Positions 18,131 through 27,592 of a stretch of 64,000 bases of DNA are shown piece after piece. Position 1 is the stretch's first letter. Every line of letters starts with the position of its first letter. Location: positions 310,001-374,000 of the forward strand of contig NZ_JAQMWP010000006.1 in the NCBI RefSeq assembly GCF_030403745.1, given 5' to 3'. The position numbers and the translations under genes are program-made. Under the pieces are notes generated by a model, which was given only the letters and a program-made list of their open reading frames with translations, was not told where the DNA came from and did not search any database. The DNA is from Streptomyces sp. S.PB5 (GTDB lineage Bacteria > Actinomycetota > Actinomycetes > Streptomycetales > Streptomycetaceae).

Positions 18131-19135
18131 GTGGGTGGAGTCTTGATCGTTCTGAAGGTGACGGAAGAGGCGCAGTCGCTGGTGTGGGACGGCGATGACC
18201 TGGTCGATGTGGTGGGTGGCGGCCGCCGATGGAGTCCTGACGGAGTGGAGCACCCTGCCTCGGTCATCCATGGGTTTCTCTTCGACCGGAGCGTCGTCTC
18301 CCCGTCCGGCCGCTACTCCGTCGTCTACACCGAGCGGGGTACCAAGGCACTGCTGCTCGAAGGTGATCGGCTCGTCCGTGAGCTGAACCGCAGCTACTAC
18401 CAAGCCGATGTCTTCGACTATCCGGTGGCGCTCGGGGCGTTGCCGGACGGCCGCGAGGTTCTGGTCCACTGCCCGGAGGAGTACAACATCCTCGAGATCG
18501 AGGATGCGGAGTCGGGAGAGTGGCTCACCGACGGCGAACGTCAACCCAGGGACCTCTTCCACTCGCGGCTGGCGGTGAGCCCGGGTGGGACTCACCTGCT
18601 GTCGGCCGGCTGGTTCTGGCATCCGTACGGGGTCGTCGAAGTCTTCGACCTGGCCGGTGCGTTGACGGACCCCGCTGTGCTCGATGGCCGTGGCGTGCTG
18701 CCCTTGGACCCGGGCATCGATGCGGAGGTCGCCTCGGCCTGCTGGCTCGATGACGACCGCCTGGCCGTGGCGACCGATGGGGAGCCTCTCGACGATGAGG
18801 AAACCCCTGCCCTGGGCCCACGGCAGCTGGGCGTGTGGTCGCTCTCCGCAGGGCGGTGGATCCATCGCAACACGGTCGATTTCTGCCTCGGCACTCTGAT
18901 CGCGCGGGGCGACACGGTCGTCTCGCTGTACGGGCATCCGCGGCTGATCGATGTCACGACAGGCGCCGTGGTGGCGGAATGGCCCAGCGTGGAGGTACCC
19001 CGCAGAGAGGGCAGCTACGGGGTCACTCACATCCCGACGCCCGTTGTTGCCCTGCACCCGGACGGCACCCGCCTGGCTGTGGCCCAGCCGGACAGCATCG
19101 CGCTCATCACCCTTCCGGAGCCGATCGCGGACTGA
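18131..19135 (+). CDS. Hypothetical beta-propeller-like protein
   Basis: A roughly 334-residue soluble protein that I do not recognise as a named family. It has repeated short blocks of the kind LAVSPGGTHLLSAGW, LAVATDGEP and VVALHPDGTRLAVAQ, which resemble WD40/TolB-like propeller strands. There is no signal peptide or membrane segment. The start is uncertain: GTG 18131 gives the longest frame, while TTG 18143 sits closer to a GGTGGAG site and GTG 18158 is also possible. It stands alone after thiC. Confidence 0.7.
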   Translation: MGGVLIVLKVTEEAQSLVWDGDDLVDVVGGGRRWSPDGVEHPASVIHGFLFDRSVVSPSGRYSVVYTERGTKALLLEGDRLVRELNRSYYQADVFDYPVALGALPDGREVLVHCPEEYNILEIEDAESGEWLTDGERQPRDLFHSRLAVSPGGTHLLSAGWFWHPYGVVEVFDLAGALTDPAVLDGRGVLPLDPGIDAEVASACWLDDDRLAVATDGEPLDDEETPALGPRQLGVWSLSAGRWIHRNTVDFCLGTLIARGDTVVSLYGHPRLIDVTTGAVVAEWPSVEVPRREGSYGVTHIPTPVVALHPDGTRLAVAQPDSIALITLPEPIAD

Positions 19136-19181
19136 TCGTCCTGCCCGGGTGGGGCCCGGTGCCCATGTGGGCCCCACCTCG

Positions 19182-20120
19182 TCAAGGTACGAGCACGATC
19201 TTGCCGTTGGTGCGCTTCTCCTCGATCGTGCGGTGGGCGGTGGCCGCTTCGGCGAGGGGGTAGGTGTGCTGGACCGTGACCTTGAGGCGGCCGTTCTCGA
19301 TGCGGTCGGTGATCTGGTCCAGTACCGCCCCGGAGGGCTCGGCCGTGACCCAGACGTAGCGCAGGCCGCGGGCGGCGGCTTCTTCCGCGTCCGTACCCGG
19401 GTCGATCGAGGCGCCGATGAGGAGACCGTCCGGGCGGAGTACGTCGAGGGAGCGCGGGCCGTAGGCGCCGCCGACCAGATCCAGGACGACGTCCACGGGA
19501 GTCACGGCGGTCCGGAAGTCGGTGGTGGTGTAGTCGATCAGTTCGTCGGCGCCGAGCTCGCCCAGGAAGTCGTGGTTGGCCGCCCGCGCGGTGCCGATGA
19601 CGTACGCGCCCCGTTCCTTGGCGAGTTGGACCGCGACGTGGCCGACGCCGCCCGCCGCCGCATGGATCAGGACCCGGTCGCCGGGCTGGACCCGTGCCAG
19701 CACGGCCAGCGCCTGCCAGGCGGTGAACGCGACCAGGGGCACGGCCGCCGCATGGACGAGGTCGAGGTTCTTCGGCGCGAGGGCCAGCGCGTCGGCCGCC
19801 ACGGCGGTGAACTCGGCGTACGAGCCGTGCCGGGTGACCGCCAGCATGCCGTACACCCGGTCGCCCGGCACGAACCGCGTCTCGCCCTCGCCGACCCGTT
19901 CGACGACCCCGGCCACGTCGTTGCCCGGCGTCCACGGCAGCGTGACCAGCTCCGGCACCCGGCCGGACCGGAGCACCGCGTCGCCCGGGTTGACCCCGGC
20001 GCCGGCGACCCGCAGCAGCACCTCCCCGGGACCGGGGTCCGGCACGTCGGTCTCCGTGTAGGCGAGGGTCTCCGGACCGCCGAACGCGGACTGGACGACG
20101 GCATGCATACGGGCGGGCAT
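19182..20120 (-). CDS. MDR-family NADPH:quinone reductase-like oxidoreductase
   Basis: A 312-residue zinc-independent medium-chain reductase (quinone oxidoreductase group). The GroES-like half ends with the GDRVYGML block, and the Rossmann motif is AAAGGVGHVAVQLA near 152. It would reduce quinones or enones with NADPH. The structural-zinc cysteines of alcohol dehydrogenases are absent. It is divergent from an HxlR regulator, a pairing often seen for redox- or electrophile-responsive reductases. Confidence 0.88.
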   Translation of the reverse strand: MPARMHAVVQSAFGGPETLAYTETDVPDPGPGEVLLRVAGAGVNPGDAVLRSGRVPELVTLPWTPGNDVAGVVERVGEGETRFVPGDRVYGMLAVTRHGSYAEFTAVAADALALAPKNLDLVHAAAVPLVAFTAWQALAVLARVQPGDRVLIHAAAGGVGHVAVQLAKERGAYVIGTARAANHDFLGELGADELIDYTTTDFRTAVTPVDVVLDLVGGAYGPRSLDVLRPDGLLIGASIDPGTDAEEAAARGLRYVWVTAEPSGAVLDQITDRIENGRLKVTVQHTYPLAEAATAHRTIEEKRTNGKIVLVP

Positions 20121-20239
20121 CAGGACTCCTCGTCGGCAGGGCGCACGGTCCGGGAAGGCGGTGGCGCTCGGTGTCCTTCATGCTCGGCCCGAGCGATATC
20201 CCTGCGGAAGAAGGCACTTGTCTGATACCGAGGTTCTTC

Positions 20240-20656
20240 GTGGATACCGGCTTCGACCTGAGAGAACACGGCGGCGTGGAGATCTTCCTGCGCGACTGTC
20301 CGACCCGTGCCGTGCTGGACGTGATCGCCGGCAAGTGGACCATGCTGGTGCTGGTGGCGCTCGAGGACGGCCGCCCGATGCGCTTCGCCCAGCTGCGGCG
20401 AAGGCTGGACGGCGTCACGCAGAAGGTGCTGACACAGACCCTGCGCGCGCTGGAGCGCGAAGGGCTGCTGACGCGCACCGTGTATCCGACGGTCCCGCCG
20501 TGTGTGGACTACCAGTTGACCGAGCTGGGCCTGGAGCTGGGCGGGCTGGTGCAGAGCATCACCGACTGGTCGCAGACGAACATCGCCGCCATCCGGGCGG
20601 CACGGGAGAAGTTCGACGAACGCACGGAACGCCGACCCTCCGGCACCACCACCTAG
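20240..20656 (+). CDS. HxlR family transcriptional regulator
   Basis: A winged-helix regulator of the HxlR/DUF24 type. The signature CPTRAVLDVIAGKWTMLVL carries the conserved Cys often used for thiol redox or electrophile sensing, and the wing region reads TRTVYPTVPPCVDYQLTELG. GTG 20240 is chosen because GAGG precedes it by 6 bp, giving 138 residues; a GTG at 20171 is in frame but lacks a ribosome site. It probably controls the divergent reductase. Confidence 0.85.
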   Translation: MDTGFDLREHGGVEIFLRDCPTRAVLDVIAGKWTMLVLVALEDGRPMRFAQLRRRLDGVTQKVLTQTLRALEREGLLTRTVYPTVPPCVDYQLTELGLELGGLVQSITDWSQTNIAAIRAAREKFDERTERRPSGTTT

Positions 20657-20676
20657 GTCCGGCCCTCACCATCGGC

Positions 20677-20700
20677 GACCGGACCGGACCGGACCGGACC
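20677..20700. repeat. Pentanucleotide repeat (GGACC)n
   Basis: GACC followed by four GGACC units is immediately followed by two GGGTC units, which can pair back with it. It lies between the convergent HxlR gene and the membrane-protein gene, so it may help termination. Confidence 0.7.
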
Positions 20701-20831
20701 GGGTCGGGTCGGCTTCGGCACCCGGTACCTCACCACCCGCCCGCCGTCACTCAGCACGGCACGCCCGCCGGACAACCGGCTTGCGCTCCCCCGGAGGTGG
20801 GTCTCCCCGTGGCGAGGGGCGCAAGCAGGGG

Positions 20832-21689
20832 TCACTCCGGCTGGTGTTCCGGGCCGCCGAAGTCCGGGCTGGTGTAGTCCGGGCTCGTGAAGCTGGGCCG
20901 GGGACCGGCGCTGCCGTCGTCCGGGCTGCTGAAGCCCGGGCGGCCGTAGCCGAGGTGCGGCATACGGCTGGGGGCCGGCGGTGCCGAGCGGTGCAGGGCG
21001 GCCGCGGTGCCGGGATCGGCCAGCGCGTCCCGCAGGAAGGGCAGGACGCCTTTCTCCAGCAGGGCCTCGCGCCAGGCTTCCCTGGCCCGGGACACCTCCT
21101 CGGTCAGCTCGCCGTAGGGCCCGGTGTCGAGCGAGGGCCGGTTGCGCAGCGCCGTGAGGAGCAGGCCGACCGCGGCGACCAGGATCGCCACCGCGGTGAC
21201 CGCGCCGAACACCCAGCCGGTGGTCAGCATGGTCTGGGCGAACGACTGCTGCGGATCGAGCATCTTGAGGATGTAACCCACGAGCAGGAAGATCGCCGCG
21301 GCGGTTCCGGCGAGGACTGGGGCCAGGACCGCGACGACGGCGACGGCGCCCGCGCCGGCGGTCTCGGCGACCTCTCCCATGGTGGCGGCGAGCCCCACCG
21401 CGCCCGAGCCGGACTCCGCGGAGCCGGTCTCACGGACGGACGACGGGGTGGACGGCGCCGGCTGGCGCAGTTCCTCGCGGACCTTCACGTAGTGCTGGTA
21501 CTCGGTCGCCGCGGCCGCCGTGATGATCGCGGTGGCGTTGAGCGCCATGGTGCGCAGCTGTTCTGGATTGAGCCGTTGTCCCACAGCGGCCAGTTCCGGG
21601 CGGTGTGGGGCGGAGCGCAGCGCCTCATCGAGGATCCGCTCGTATTCCTGGCGGTCCTCGCTCAGCAGGTGCTGCGGAACGCTGTTCAT
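20832..21689 (-). CDS. Hypothetical membrane protein with two central segments
   Basis: A 285-residue protein not assigned to a named family. It has a soluble N-terminal 110 residues, two long hydrophobic segments at about 115-145 and 155-180, and a Pro/Ser-rich C-terminus with SPD repeats. ATG 21689 is chosen because a GGGGG ribosome site lies 6 bp before it; ATG 21695 is adjacent. It precedes no obvious partner; the PPP phosphatase downstream of it on the map starts independently. Confidence 0.65.
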   Translation of the reverse strand: MNSVPQHLLSEDRQEYERILDEALRSAPHRPELAAVGQRLNPEQLRTMALNATAIITAAAATEYQHYVKVREELRQPAPSTPSSVRETGSAESGSGAVGLAATMGEVAETAGAGAVAVVAVLAPVLAGTAAAIFLLVGYILKMLDPQQSFAQTMLTTGWVFGAVTAVAILVAAVGLLLTALRNRPSLDTGPYGELTEEVSRAREAWREALLEKGVLPFLRDALADPGTAAALHRSAPPAPSRMPHLGYGRPGFSSPDDGSAGPRPSFTSPDYTSPDFGGPEHQPE

Positions 21690-21888
21690 GTGCATCCCCC
21701 GATGCTCCGTAGGGCTTGGGGCTCGCATGACTGTGAGCCGTCGGGCAGAAACGGAGGGGAGCCTGCTACGGATAAGCCGATGGTAGAGCGGCTACGGCAC
21801 GCCGTGACAGGGGGTTTCCAGAAATTGGGCCCTGGCCTGCGCCGTCTTCGCTCAGTCCGTCATGGGGGATCGTCTGCCCGGTGAACGT

Positions 21889-22962
21889 TCAGATATCCAG
21901 GGGAAGTTGCTGGACCAGCAGCTTTCCGGCCATGGTCACCCCGCCGTCCATCGCGATGGCCAGGCCGTCGGCGTAGATGTGCGGTCCCTCGACCACCGGG
22001 CCGCCGCTGTCCTCACCGTCCTCGGAGCCGACCTCGCCCAGCAGGTACGGGATCGGGCTGTGCCCGTGAACGATCCGGGTCCCGCCGTACGTATCCAGCA
22101 GTGACCGTACGGCGTCGGCGCCGCCTTCGTCGCGGAAGGAGAAGCGCTTGGTGAACTTGCGGAACAGATCCCAGCACTCGTCCGCGTCGTTGCGCGTGAG
22201 CGTCTCGCGGACGGTGTCGTTGACCGCCTCGATCGAGTCGCCGTAGTCGAGGTAGGCGGTGGTGTCGGAGTGGACGAGCAGATGACCGTCGACCGCCTCC
22301 ATGGCGTCGAGGCGGGCCATCCACTGCAGATGGTGGTCCTGCAGACGGTCCATGTCGGTCTTCTGACCGCCGTTGAGCAGCCAGGCCGCCTGGAAGGTGG
22401 CGGTGCCGGCGCCGGAGTTGACGGGGGTGTCGCCGAACCGCTTGGCGCCGAGCAGCAGCAGCTCGTGGTTGCCCATGAGCGCCTTGCAGTAGCCGCCGGC
22501 GGCCGCGGCCTCGGCGGACAGCCGCATCACGAGGTCGATGACGCCGATGCCGTCGGGCCCGCGGTCGGTGAAGTCGCCGAGGAACCACAGCCGGGCGGTG
22601 CCCGCGCACCAGTTGCCCGCGGTGTCGATGAGCCCCTGCTCCTGGAGCGCGGCCACCAGCTCGTCGAGGTAGCCGTGCACGTCCCCGACGACGAACAGCG
22701 CGCCGGGGCCGACGGAGACCGGCTGCGGGAGCTCGGCGGGGTCGACGGTCACCTGAAGCGTGTCACCCCGGTTGACGACCGGAAGGTTCCGCTCCGTCGG
22801 GGTGTACCCCTCCGGGAACTCCGCCTCGTGCGCCGGTACGACATCGCCGGGGTGCACGCTGTGGCCGTACGGGCCGGTCTCGTGGACGTACGCGGGCACC
22901 CGGAAGTCGCGCAACGTCGCCGTCCGCTCCGCCTCGGGTCCCTGACCGGCCCCCTGAGTCAT
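21889..22962 (-). CDS. PPP-family metallophosphatase (Ser/Thr phosphatase-like)
   Basis: A 357-residue calcineurin-like phosphoesterase. All core motifs are present: GDVHG, GDFTDRGPD (the family's GDxVDRG with Phe-Thr), GNHE, and later His residues in HGHSPIP. These bind two metals and hydrolyse phosphoesters, with protein phosphoserine/threonine or nucleotides as possible substrates. An N-terminal 90 residues without homology I recognise precede the catalytic domain. It is monocistronic. Confidence 0.88.
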   Translation of the reverse strand: MTQGAGQGPEAERTATLRDFRVPAYVHETGPYGHSVHPGDVVPAHEAEFPEGYTPTERNLPVVNRGDTLQVTVDPAELPQPVSVGPGALFVVGDVHGYLDELVAALQEQGLIDTAGNWCAGTARLWFLGDFTDRGPDGIGVIDLVMRLSAEAAAAGGYCKALMGNHELLLLGAKRFGDTPVNSGAGTATFQAAWLLNGGQKTDMDRLQDHHLQWMARLDAMEAVDGHLLVHSDTTAYLDYGDSIEAVNDTVRETLTRNDADECWDLFRKFTKRFSFRDEGGADAVRSLLDTYGGTRIVHGHSPIPYLLGEVGSEDGEDSGGPVVEGPHIYADGLAIAMDGGVTMAGKLLVQQLPLDI

Positions 22963-23163
22963 CAGACCCCTCCACCATCACGCCGCATCTGCACCACTTC
23001 GGACTGCCTGGTCGCAGCGGCCCGCGGTGTCGTGGGCCCATCATAGGAATGCGGATCGCGCCATGTGATGACCCAGGGGTGGTGAATCAGCGCAAGACTC
23101 CTGTTCACCGCGGCTTTCGCCCCGATTGGGCAGGGCTTCGGCGCCTTGCTGACGGCCCCTGCG

Positions 23164-24276
23164 CTACTTCTCCTCGGGCGACCGGGGCGGGCTGACGGTC
23201 GTCCGCGGCGGGCGTCGCTGGGACGAGGTACGCACGATCAGCTCCGTCGGTATCACCTGCTCGACCGGTTGGTCCGATTCGACCCCCTCGATGGCGTCGA
23301 TGAGGAGCTGCACCACGGCCGTGCCGATGCGCCGCGGCTTCAACGAGAGCGTGGTGATGGGCGGCTCGGTGCTGGCGTACACGGTGGACTCGCTGCAGCA
23401 GACCAGAAGCAGGTCCTCCGGTACGCGCAGCCCGTAGCGGCGGGCGGCGGCGAGCAGATCGGTGCCGTTGGGGTCGAACAGGCCGTAGACCGCGTCGGGG
23501 CGGTCCGGGCGGGCCAGCAGCCGGTCGGCGGCCACGGCCCCGGCGCACGGATCGTGCGCCGGGTAGGCCTCGTACACCGGATCCTGGCCGACCCGCTCGC
23601 ACCAACGCAGGTATGCGGTGGTCGACAGATGCGTGTACGTGTCCGTCGACGTCCCCGTCAGCAGGCCGATGCGGCGGGCGCCGGCGTCGGCCAGGTGGTC
23701 GAGGATGCCGAGTACGGCGGCCTCGTGGTCGTTGTCGACCCACGCGGTGACCGGCAGCGAGCCGGCCGGGCGGCCGTCGGAGACCACCGGCAGCCCCTGG
23801 CGGACCAGTTCGCTGACGACCGGGTCCTGGTCGGACGGATCGATCACCACGGTCCCGTCCAGCGCGACGTTCGACCACACGTCGTGGCGCGAGGTCGCGG
23901 GCAGGATGACGAGTGCGTAGCCGCGGGCGAGCGCGGCCGAGGTGGCGGCTCGCGCCATCTCGGCGAAGTACGCGAACTCGGTGAAGGTGAAAGGTTCATC
24001 CCCGTACGTCGTCACCGTCAGACCGATGAGGCCCGACTTGCCGGTACGGAGGGTTCGGGCCGCCGCCGAGGGGCGGTAGCCCAGCCTGTCGGCGACCTCA
24101 CGGACATGGCGTCGGGTGGCGTCCGGGAGCCGGCCCTTCCCGTTGAGGGCGTCGGAGACGGTCGTGATGGAGACTCCGGCGGCGGCGGCAACATCTCTGA
24201 TGCCCGCACGACCCGGCCGGCTGCCTCGACGTGAGGTTTCCGCGCGGCTCACCTGGTGCTTCCCTGCTGCTGTCAT
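23164..24276 (-). CDS. LacI family transcriptional regulator
   Basis: A 370-residue LacI/GalR regulator. The HTH (IRDVAAAAGVSITTVSDALNG) starts near residue 26, followed by the RLGYRPSAAARTLRTG hinge and a periplasmic-binding-like effector domain. The N-terminal 25 residues are basic and Ser/Arg-rich. No sugar operon adjoins it, so its target is probably elsewhere. The ligand is unknown. Confidence 0.9.
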   Translation of the reverse strand: MTAAGKHQVSRAETSRRGSRPGRAGIRDVAAAAGVSITTVSDALNGKGRLPDATRRHVREVADRLGYRPSAAARTLRTGKSGLIGLTVTTYGDEPFTFTEFAYFAEMARAATSAALARGYALVILPATSRHDVWSNVALDGTVVIDPSDQDPVVSELVRQGLPVVSDGRPAGSLPVTAWVDNDHEAAVLGILDHLADAGARRIGLLTGTSTDTYTHLSTTAYLRWCERVGQDPVYEAYPAHDPCAGAVAADRLLARPDRPDAVYGLFDPNGTDLLAAARRYGLRVPEDLLLVCCSESTVYASTEPPITTLSLKPRRIGTAVVQLLIDAIEGVESDQPVEQVIPTELIVRTSSQRRPPRTTVSPPRSPEEK

Positions 24277-24673
24277 GGCGAGCCGATAGTAGGGCTCATG
24301 CGGTGGGGTAGGGCGGACGCATATGCACGCGTTGACAGGTACGTTTCTGCATGGTCAAAAGCCGTCAATTCCCTGGGAATGTAAGGGAGTTGAACGATCC
24401 AATGACACTAGCTGACTTGTCGGCACGCATGGGCCTGCCAAGTCCCCGATGTTTCGAAGAGGTCTCAACTCACCTTCACGGGGGATGCGCGCCACGGCGC
24501 GAGCCACCGGCGCATAGATATATGTGAGCGCGCCCTGTGATTCGTCTGCCTTCGTACGGTGATGCCCCTGATGCCGGTGGGACGGATGAGGTGACGTCCC
24601 ACCGGTTCGCACAGACGCCCAATCCTCATAAGGTGAGCAGTATTGGAACCCGGTGGTCATGAGGAGGACTGCG
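24277..24673. other. Intergenic region between LacI and aminotransferase genes
   Basis: A 397-bp divergent spacer of lower GC than its surroundings. A 13-bp palindrome, ATTCCCTGGGAAT, lies at 24368-24380. TTGACA occurs at 24332-24337 but without a good -10 at the expected distance. An imperfect hairpin (GACTTGTCGGC with GCCAAGTC) spans about 24414-24444. The open frame on the minus strand here overlaps the hisC start and does not look coding. Confidence 0.4.
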
Positions 24674-25753
24674 GTGAGCGAGACGAGCCCCAAGCTGCGC
24701 GCCGAGCTGGAGGGTATCCCCACCTACAAGCCGGGCAAGCCCGCCGCGACCGACGGCCCGGTCGCCTACAAGCTGTCCTCCAACGAGAACCCCTATCCGC
24801 CGCTGCCGGGCGTGATGGAGAGCGTCACGGCCGCCGCCTCGTCCTTCAACCGCTACCCGGACATGGCCTGCACGGGCCTGATGAACGAGCTGTCGGAGCG
24901 CTTCGGCGTCCCGCTCTCCCACCTGGCCACCGGCACCGGCTCCGTCGGCGTCGCCCAGCAGCTGATCCAGGCGACCTCGGGCCCGGGCGACGAGGTCATC
25001 TACGCCTGGCGGTCCTTCGAGGCGTACCCGATCATCACGCAGATCAGCGGTGCGACCTCGGTGAAGGTGCCGCTGACGCCGGGCGATGTGCACGACCTGG
25101 ACGCGATGGCGGAGGCCATCACCGACCGGACGCGTCTGATCTTCGTCTGCAACCCCAACAACCCGACCGGCACGGTCGTGCGGCGGGCGGAGCTGGAGCG
25201 CTTCCTCGACCGGGTGCCGAGCGATGTGCTCGTGGTGCTGGACGAGGCGTACCGGGAGTTCATCCGGGACAGCGAGGTGCCGGACGGGGTGGAGCTGTAC
25301 CGGAGCCGGCCGAACGTCTGCGTCCTGCGGACGTTCTCCAAGGCATACGGCCTCGCCGGACTGCGCGTCGGCTTCGCCATCGCCCATGAGCCGGTGGCGG
25401 CGGCGCTGCGCAAGACCGCGGTGCCCTTCGGGGTCAGCCAGCTCGCGCAGGAGGCGGCGATCGCCTCGCTGCGCGCCGAGGACGAACTGCTCGGCCGGGT
25501 CGGCTCCTTGGTGTGTGAGCGCAACCGCGTGGTGGAGGGGCTGCGGGCTCAGGGCTGGACGGTGCCCGAGACCCAGGCCAACTTCGTGTGGCTGCGGCTG
25601 GGGGAGCGTACGGTCGACTTCGCGGCGGCCTGCGACCAGCACGGTGTGGTGGTCCGTCCGTTCCCCGGCGAGGGTGTGCGGGTGACGATCGGGGAGACCG
25701 AGGCGAACGACATCTTCCTGAAGGTGACGGAAGCGTTCCGCAAGGAGCTCTAG
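24674..25753 (+). CDS. Class I/II aminotransferase (HisC/Pat-like)
   Basis: A 359-residue fold-type I PLP aminotransferase close to histidinol-phosphate and aromatic aminotransferases. Landmarks are SSNENPYPP at 35-43, CNPNNPTG near 159-166, the DEAY block at 190-193 and the Schiff-base Lys223 in FSKAYGLAG. GTG 24674 follows AGGAGG by 5 bp. It is not in a his operon. Actinobacterial Pat enzymes that transaminate phenylpyruvate look like this, and pheA lies in the same window, so an aromatic role is plausible but unproven. Confidence 0.85.
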   Translation: MSETSPKLRAELEGIPTYKPGKPAATDGPVAYKLSSNENPYPPLPGVMESVTAAASSFNRYPDMACTGLMNELSERFGVPLSHLATGTGSVGVAQQLIQATSGPGDEVIYAWRSFEAYPIITQISGATSVKVPLTPGDVHDLDAMAEAITDRTRLIFVCNPNNPTGTVVRRAELERFLDRVPSDVLVVLDEAYREFIRDSEVPDGVELYRSRPNVCVLRTFSKAYGLAGLRVGFAIAHEPVAAALRKTAVPFGVSQLAQEAAIASLRAEDELLGRVGSLVCERNRVVEGLRAQGWTVPETQANFVWLRLGERTVDFAAACDQHGVVVRPFPGEGVRVTIGETEANDIFLKVTEAFRKEL

Positions 25754-25792
25754 CCGCAGGGCGGCTCTGGCCGTGAGGAGCTCTGGCCGTCG

Positions 25793-25810
25793 GTCGGCGG
25801 TGTGGCCGAC
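25793..25810 (+). terminator. Weak terminator after aminotransferase gene
   Basis: GTCGGC and GCCGAC form a 6-bp stem with a 6-nt loop 40 bp after the stop. It is preceded by three degenerate copies of GAGCTCTGGCCG (25745-25790). Confidence 0.4.
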
Positions 25811-25918
25811 GGCTCCTCGCCCCATGTCCGGGCGCTGGAGGTGAGCGGCCGTGCCTTGGCGAGAGGGGACCGATGGACCCCACCGGAGAGTCCCTTGGGC
25901 CCATGGAGGGGACCCCCC

Positions 25919-25948
25919 TTCGAGCTTCGATAATCAGTGCGTCATAAT
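25919..25948 (+). promoter_or_regulatory. Candidate cydA promoter
   Basis: CATAAT (25943-25948) is a good -10. TTCGAG 18 bp upstream (25919-25924) is a weak -35. The Rex operator starts 11 bp downstream of the -10, a position from which bound Rex would block transcription. Confidence 0.45.
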
Positions 25949-25958
25949 TCTTTGTGAA

Positions 25959-25974
25959 TGTGAACGCGTTCACA
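25959..25974. promoter_or_regulatory. Rex operator (ROP) of the cyd operon
   Basis: TGTGAACGCGTTCACA is a perfect 16-bp palindrome and matches the Rex operator described for cydA in S. coelicolor. Rex binds when NADH is low relative to NAD+ and releases under oxygen limitation. An extra upstream half-site, TTGTGAA (25952-25958), can pair with the same right half (TTCACAA), giving a second overlapping register. Confidence 0.92.
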
Positions 25975-26059
25975 AGCGTGTCCCGGTTGCTCCAATGATG
26001 TGTGTGACATAAGGGGCAAACTGCCGCTGTACCACGGCGACCTAAGGAGACCTGACGAC

Positions 26060-27574
26060 GTGGACCTGGCTTTGGCGCCGGAGACACTGGCGCGCTGGCA
26101 GTTCGGCATCACCACCGTCTACCACTTTCTCTTCGTCCCCCTGACGATCTCTCTGGCCGCGCTCACGGCCGGCCTGCAGACGGCTTGGGTGCGCACAGAG
26201 AAGGAGAAGTACCTCAGAGCCACGAAGTTCTGGGGCAAGCTCTTCCTGATCAACATCGCGATGGGTGTCGTCACCGGCATCGTGCAGGAGTTCCAGTTCG
26301 GCATGAACTGGTCCGACTACTCGCGCTTCGTCGGTGACGTCTTCGGCGCACCGCTCGCCTTCGAGGCCCTGATCGCCTTCTTCTTCGAGTCGACCTTCAT
26401 CGGTCTGTGGATCTTCGGCTGGGACAGGCTGCCCAAGAAGGTCCACCTGGCCTGCATCTGGATGGTCTCGATCGGCACGATCCTGTCCGCGTACTTCATC
26501 CTCGCGGCCAACTCGTGGATGCAGCACCCGGTCGGCTACCGGATCAACGAGGCGAAGGGCCGGGCCGAGCTCACCGACTTCTGGCTGGTACTGACCCAGA
26601 ACACCGCCCTGGCCCAGGTCTTCCACACCCTGTCGGCGGCGTTCCTCACCGGCGGCGCCTTCATGGTCGGCGTCTCGGCCTTCCACCTGCTGCGCAAGAA
26701 GCACATCAGCGACATGAAGACCTCGCTGCGGCTCGGCCTGGTCACCGTCGTCGTCGGCGGCCTGCTCACCGCGGTCAGCGGTGACGTCCTCGGCAAGATC
26801 ATGTACGAGCAGCAGCCGATGAAGATGGCCGCCGCCGAGGCCCTGTGGGACGGCGAGGAGCCGGCGCCCTTCTCGATCTTCGCCGTCGGCGATGTCGACA
26901 AGGGCCACAACAAGGTCGCCATAGAGATTCCGGGCCTGCTGTCCTTCCTCGCCAAGGACGACTTCACCTCGTACGTCCCCGGCATCAACGACGTGAACAA
27001 GGCCGAGCAGGAGAAGTACGGGCCCGGCGACTACCGGCCCAACATCCCGGTCGCCTACTGGGGCTTCCGCTGGATGATCGGCTTCGGCATGGCGTCGCTG
27101 GCGATCGGCGTGATCGGGCTCTGGCTGACCCGCAAGAAGTTCCTGCTGCCGCAGCACCTGCGGGTGGCCGACGACGAGGTGCCGCATCTCGTGCTCATGC
27201 CCAGGGGCAAGAAGGCCCTCGGCCCGAAGCTCACCACGTGGTACTGGCGCATCGCCGTCCTGACCATGGGCTTCCCGCTGATCGCCAACTCCTGGGGCTG
27301 GATCTTCACCGAGATGGGCCGCCAGCCGTGGGTCGTCTACGGCGTTCTGCGGACCCGCGACGCGGTCTCCCCCGGCGTCTCGCAGGGCGAGGTCCTCACC
27401 TCGATGATCGTCTTCACCGGCCTGTACGCGATCCTCGCCGTCGTCGAGGTCAAGCTGCTCGCCAAGTACGTCAAGGCCGGCCCGCCCGAGCTCACCGAGG
27501 CCGACCTCAACCCGCCCACGAAGATCGGCGGCGACACCCATGACGCCGACAAGCCGATGGCTTTCTCGTACTAG
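26060..27574 (+). CDS. cydA: Cytochrome bd quinol oxidase subunit I
   Basis: A 504-residue membrane subunit carrying the haems and quinol site. Haem ligands are His22 (b595), His189 and Met419 (b558); Glu102 and Glu110 correspond to the conserved acidic pair of the proton channel, and GRQPW at 420-424 is diagnostic. GTG 26060 follows AAGGAGA by about 10 bp; the frame extends upstream without support. It heads the cydA-cydB-cydCD operon under Rex control and supplies a high-affinity terminal oxidase for low oxygen. Confidence 0.96.
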   Translation: MDLALAPETLARWQFGITTVYHFLFVPLTISLAALTAGLQTAWVRTEKEKYLRATKFWGKLFLINIAMGVVTGIVQEFQFGMNWSDYSRFVGDVFGAPLAFEALIAFFFESTFIGLWIFGWDRLPKKVHLACIWMVSIGTILSAYFILAANSWMQHPVGYRINEAKGRAELTDFWLVLTQNTALAQVFHTLSAAFLTGGAFMVGVSAFHLLRKKHISDMKTSLRLGLVTVVVGGLLTAVSGDVLGKIMYEQQPMKMAAAEALWDGEEPAPFSIFAVGDVDKGHNKVAIEIPGLLSFLAKDDFTSYVPGINDVNKAEQEKYGPGDYRPNIPVAYWGFRWMIGFGMASLAIGVIGLWLTRKKFLLPQHLRVADDEVPHLVLMPRGKKALGPKLTTWYWRIAVLTMGFPLIANSWGWIFTEMGRQPWVVYGVLRTRDAVSPGVSQGEVLTSMIVFTGLYAILAVVEVKLLAKYVKAGPPELTEADLNPPTKIGGDTHDADKPMAFSY

Positions 27575-27592
27575 GCCGAGGGGGATCGAGTC

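Noticed and set aside
20677..20720. CRISPR-like repeats
   Set aside because: The pentanucleotide tandem has no spacers. No array of 25-40 bp repeats with unique spacers exists in the window.
24355..24723. 122-codon minus frame upstream of the aminotransferase
   Set aside because: It overlaps the hisC-like start in antisense and lacks a ribosome site and any domain.
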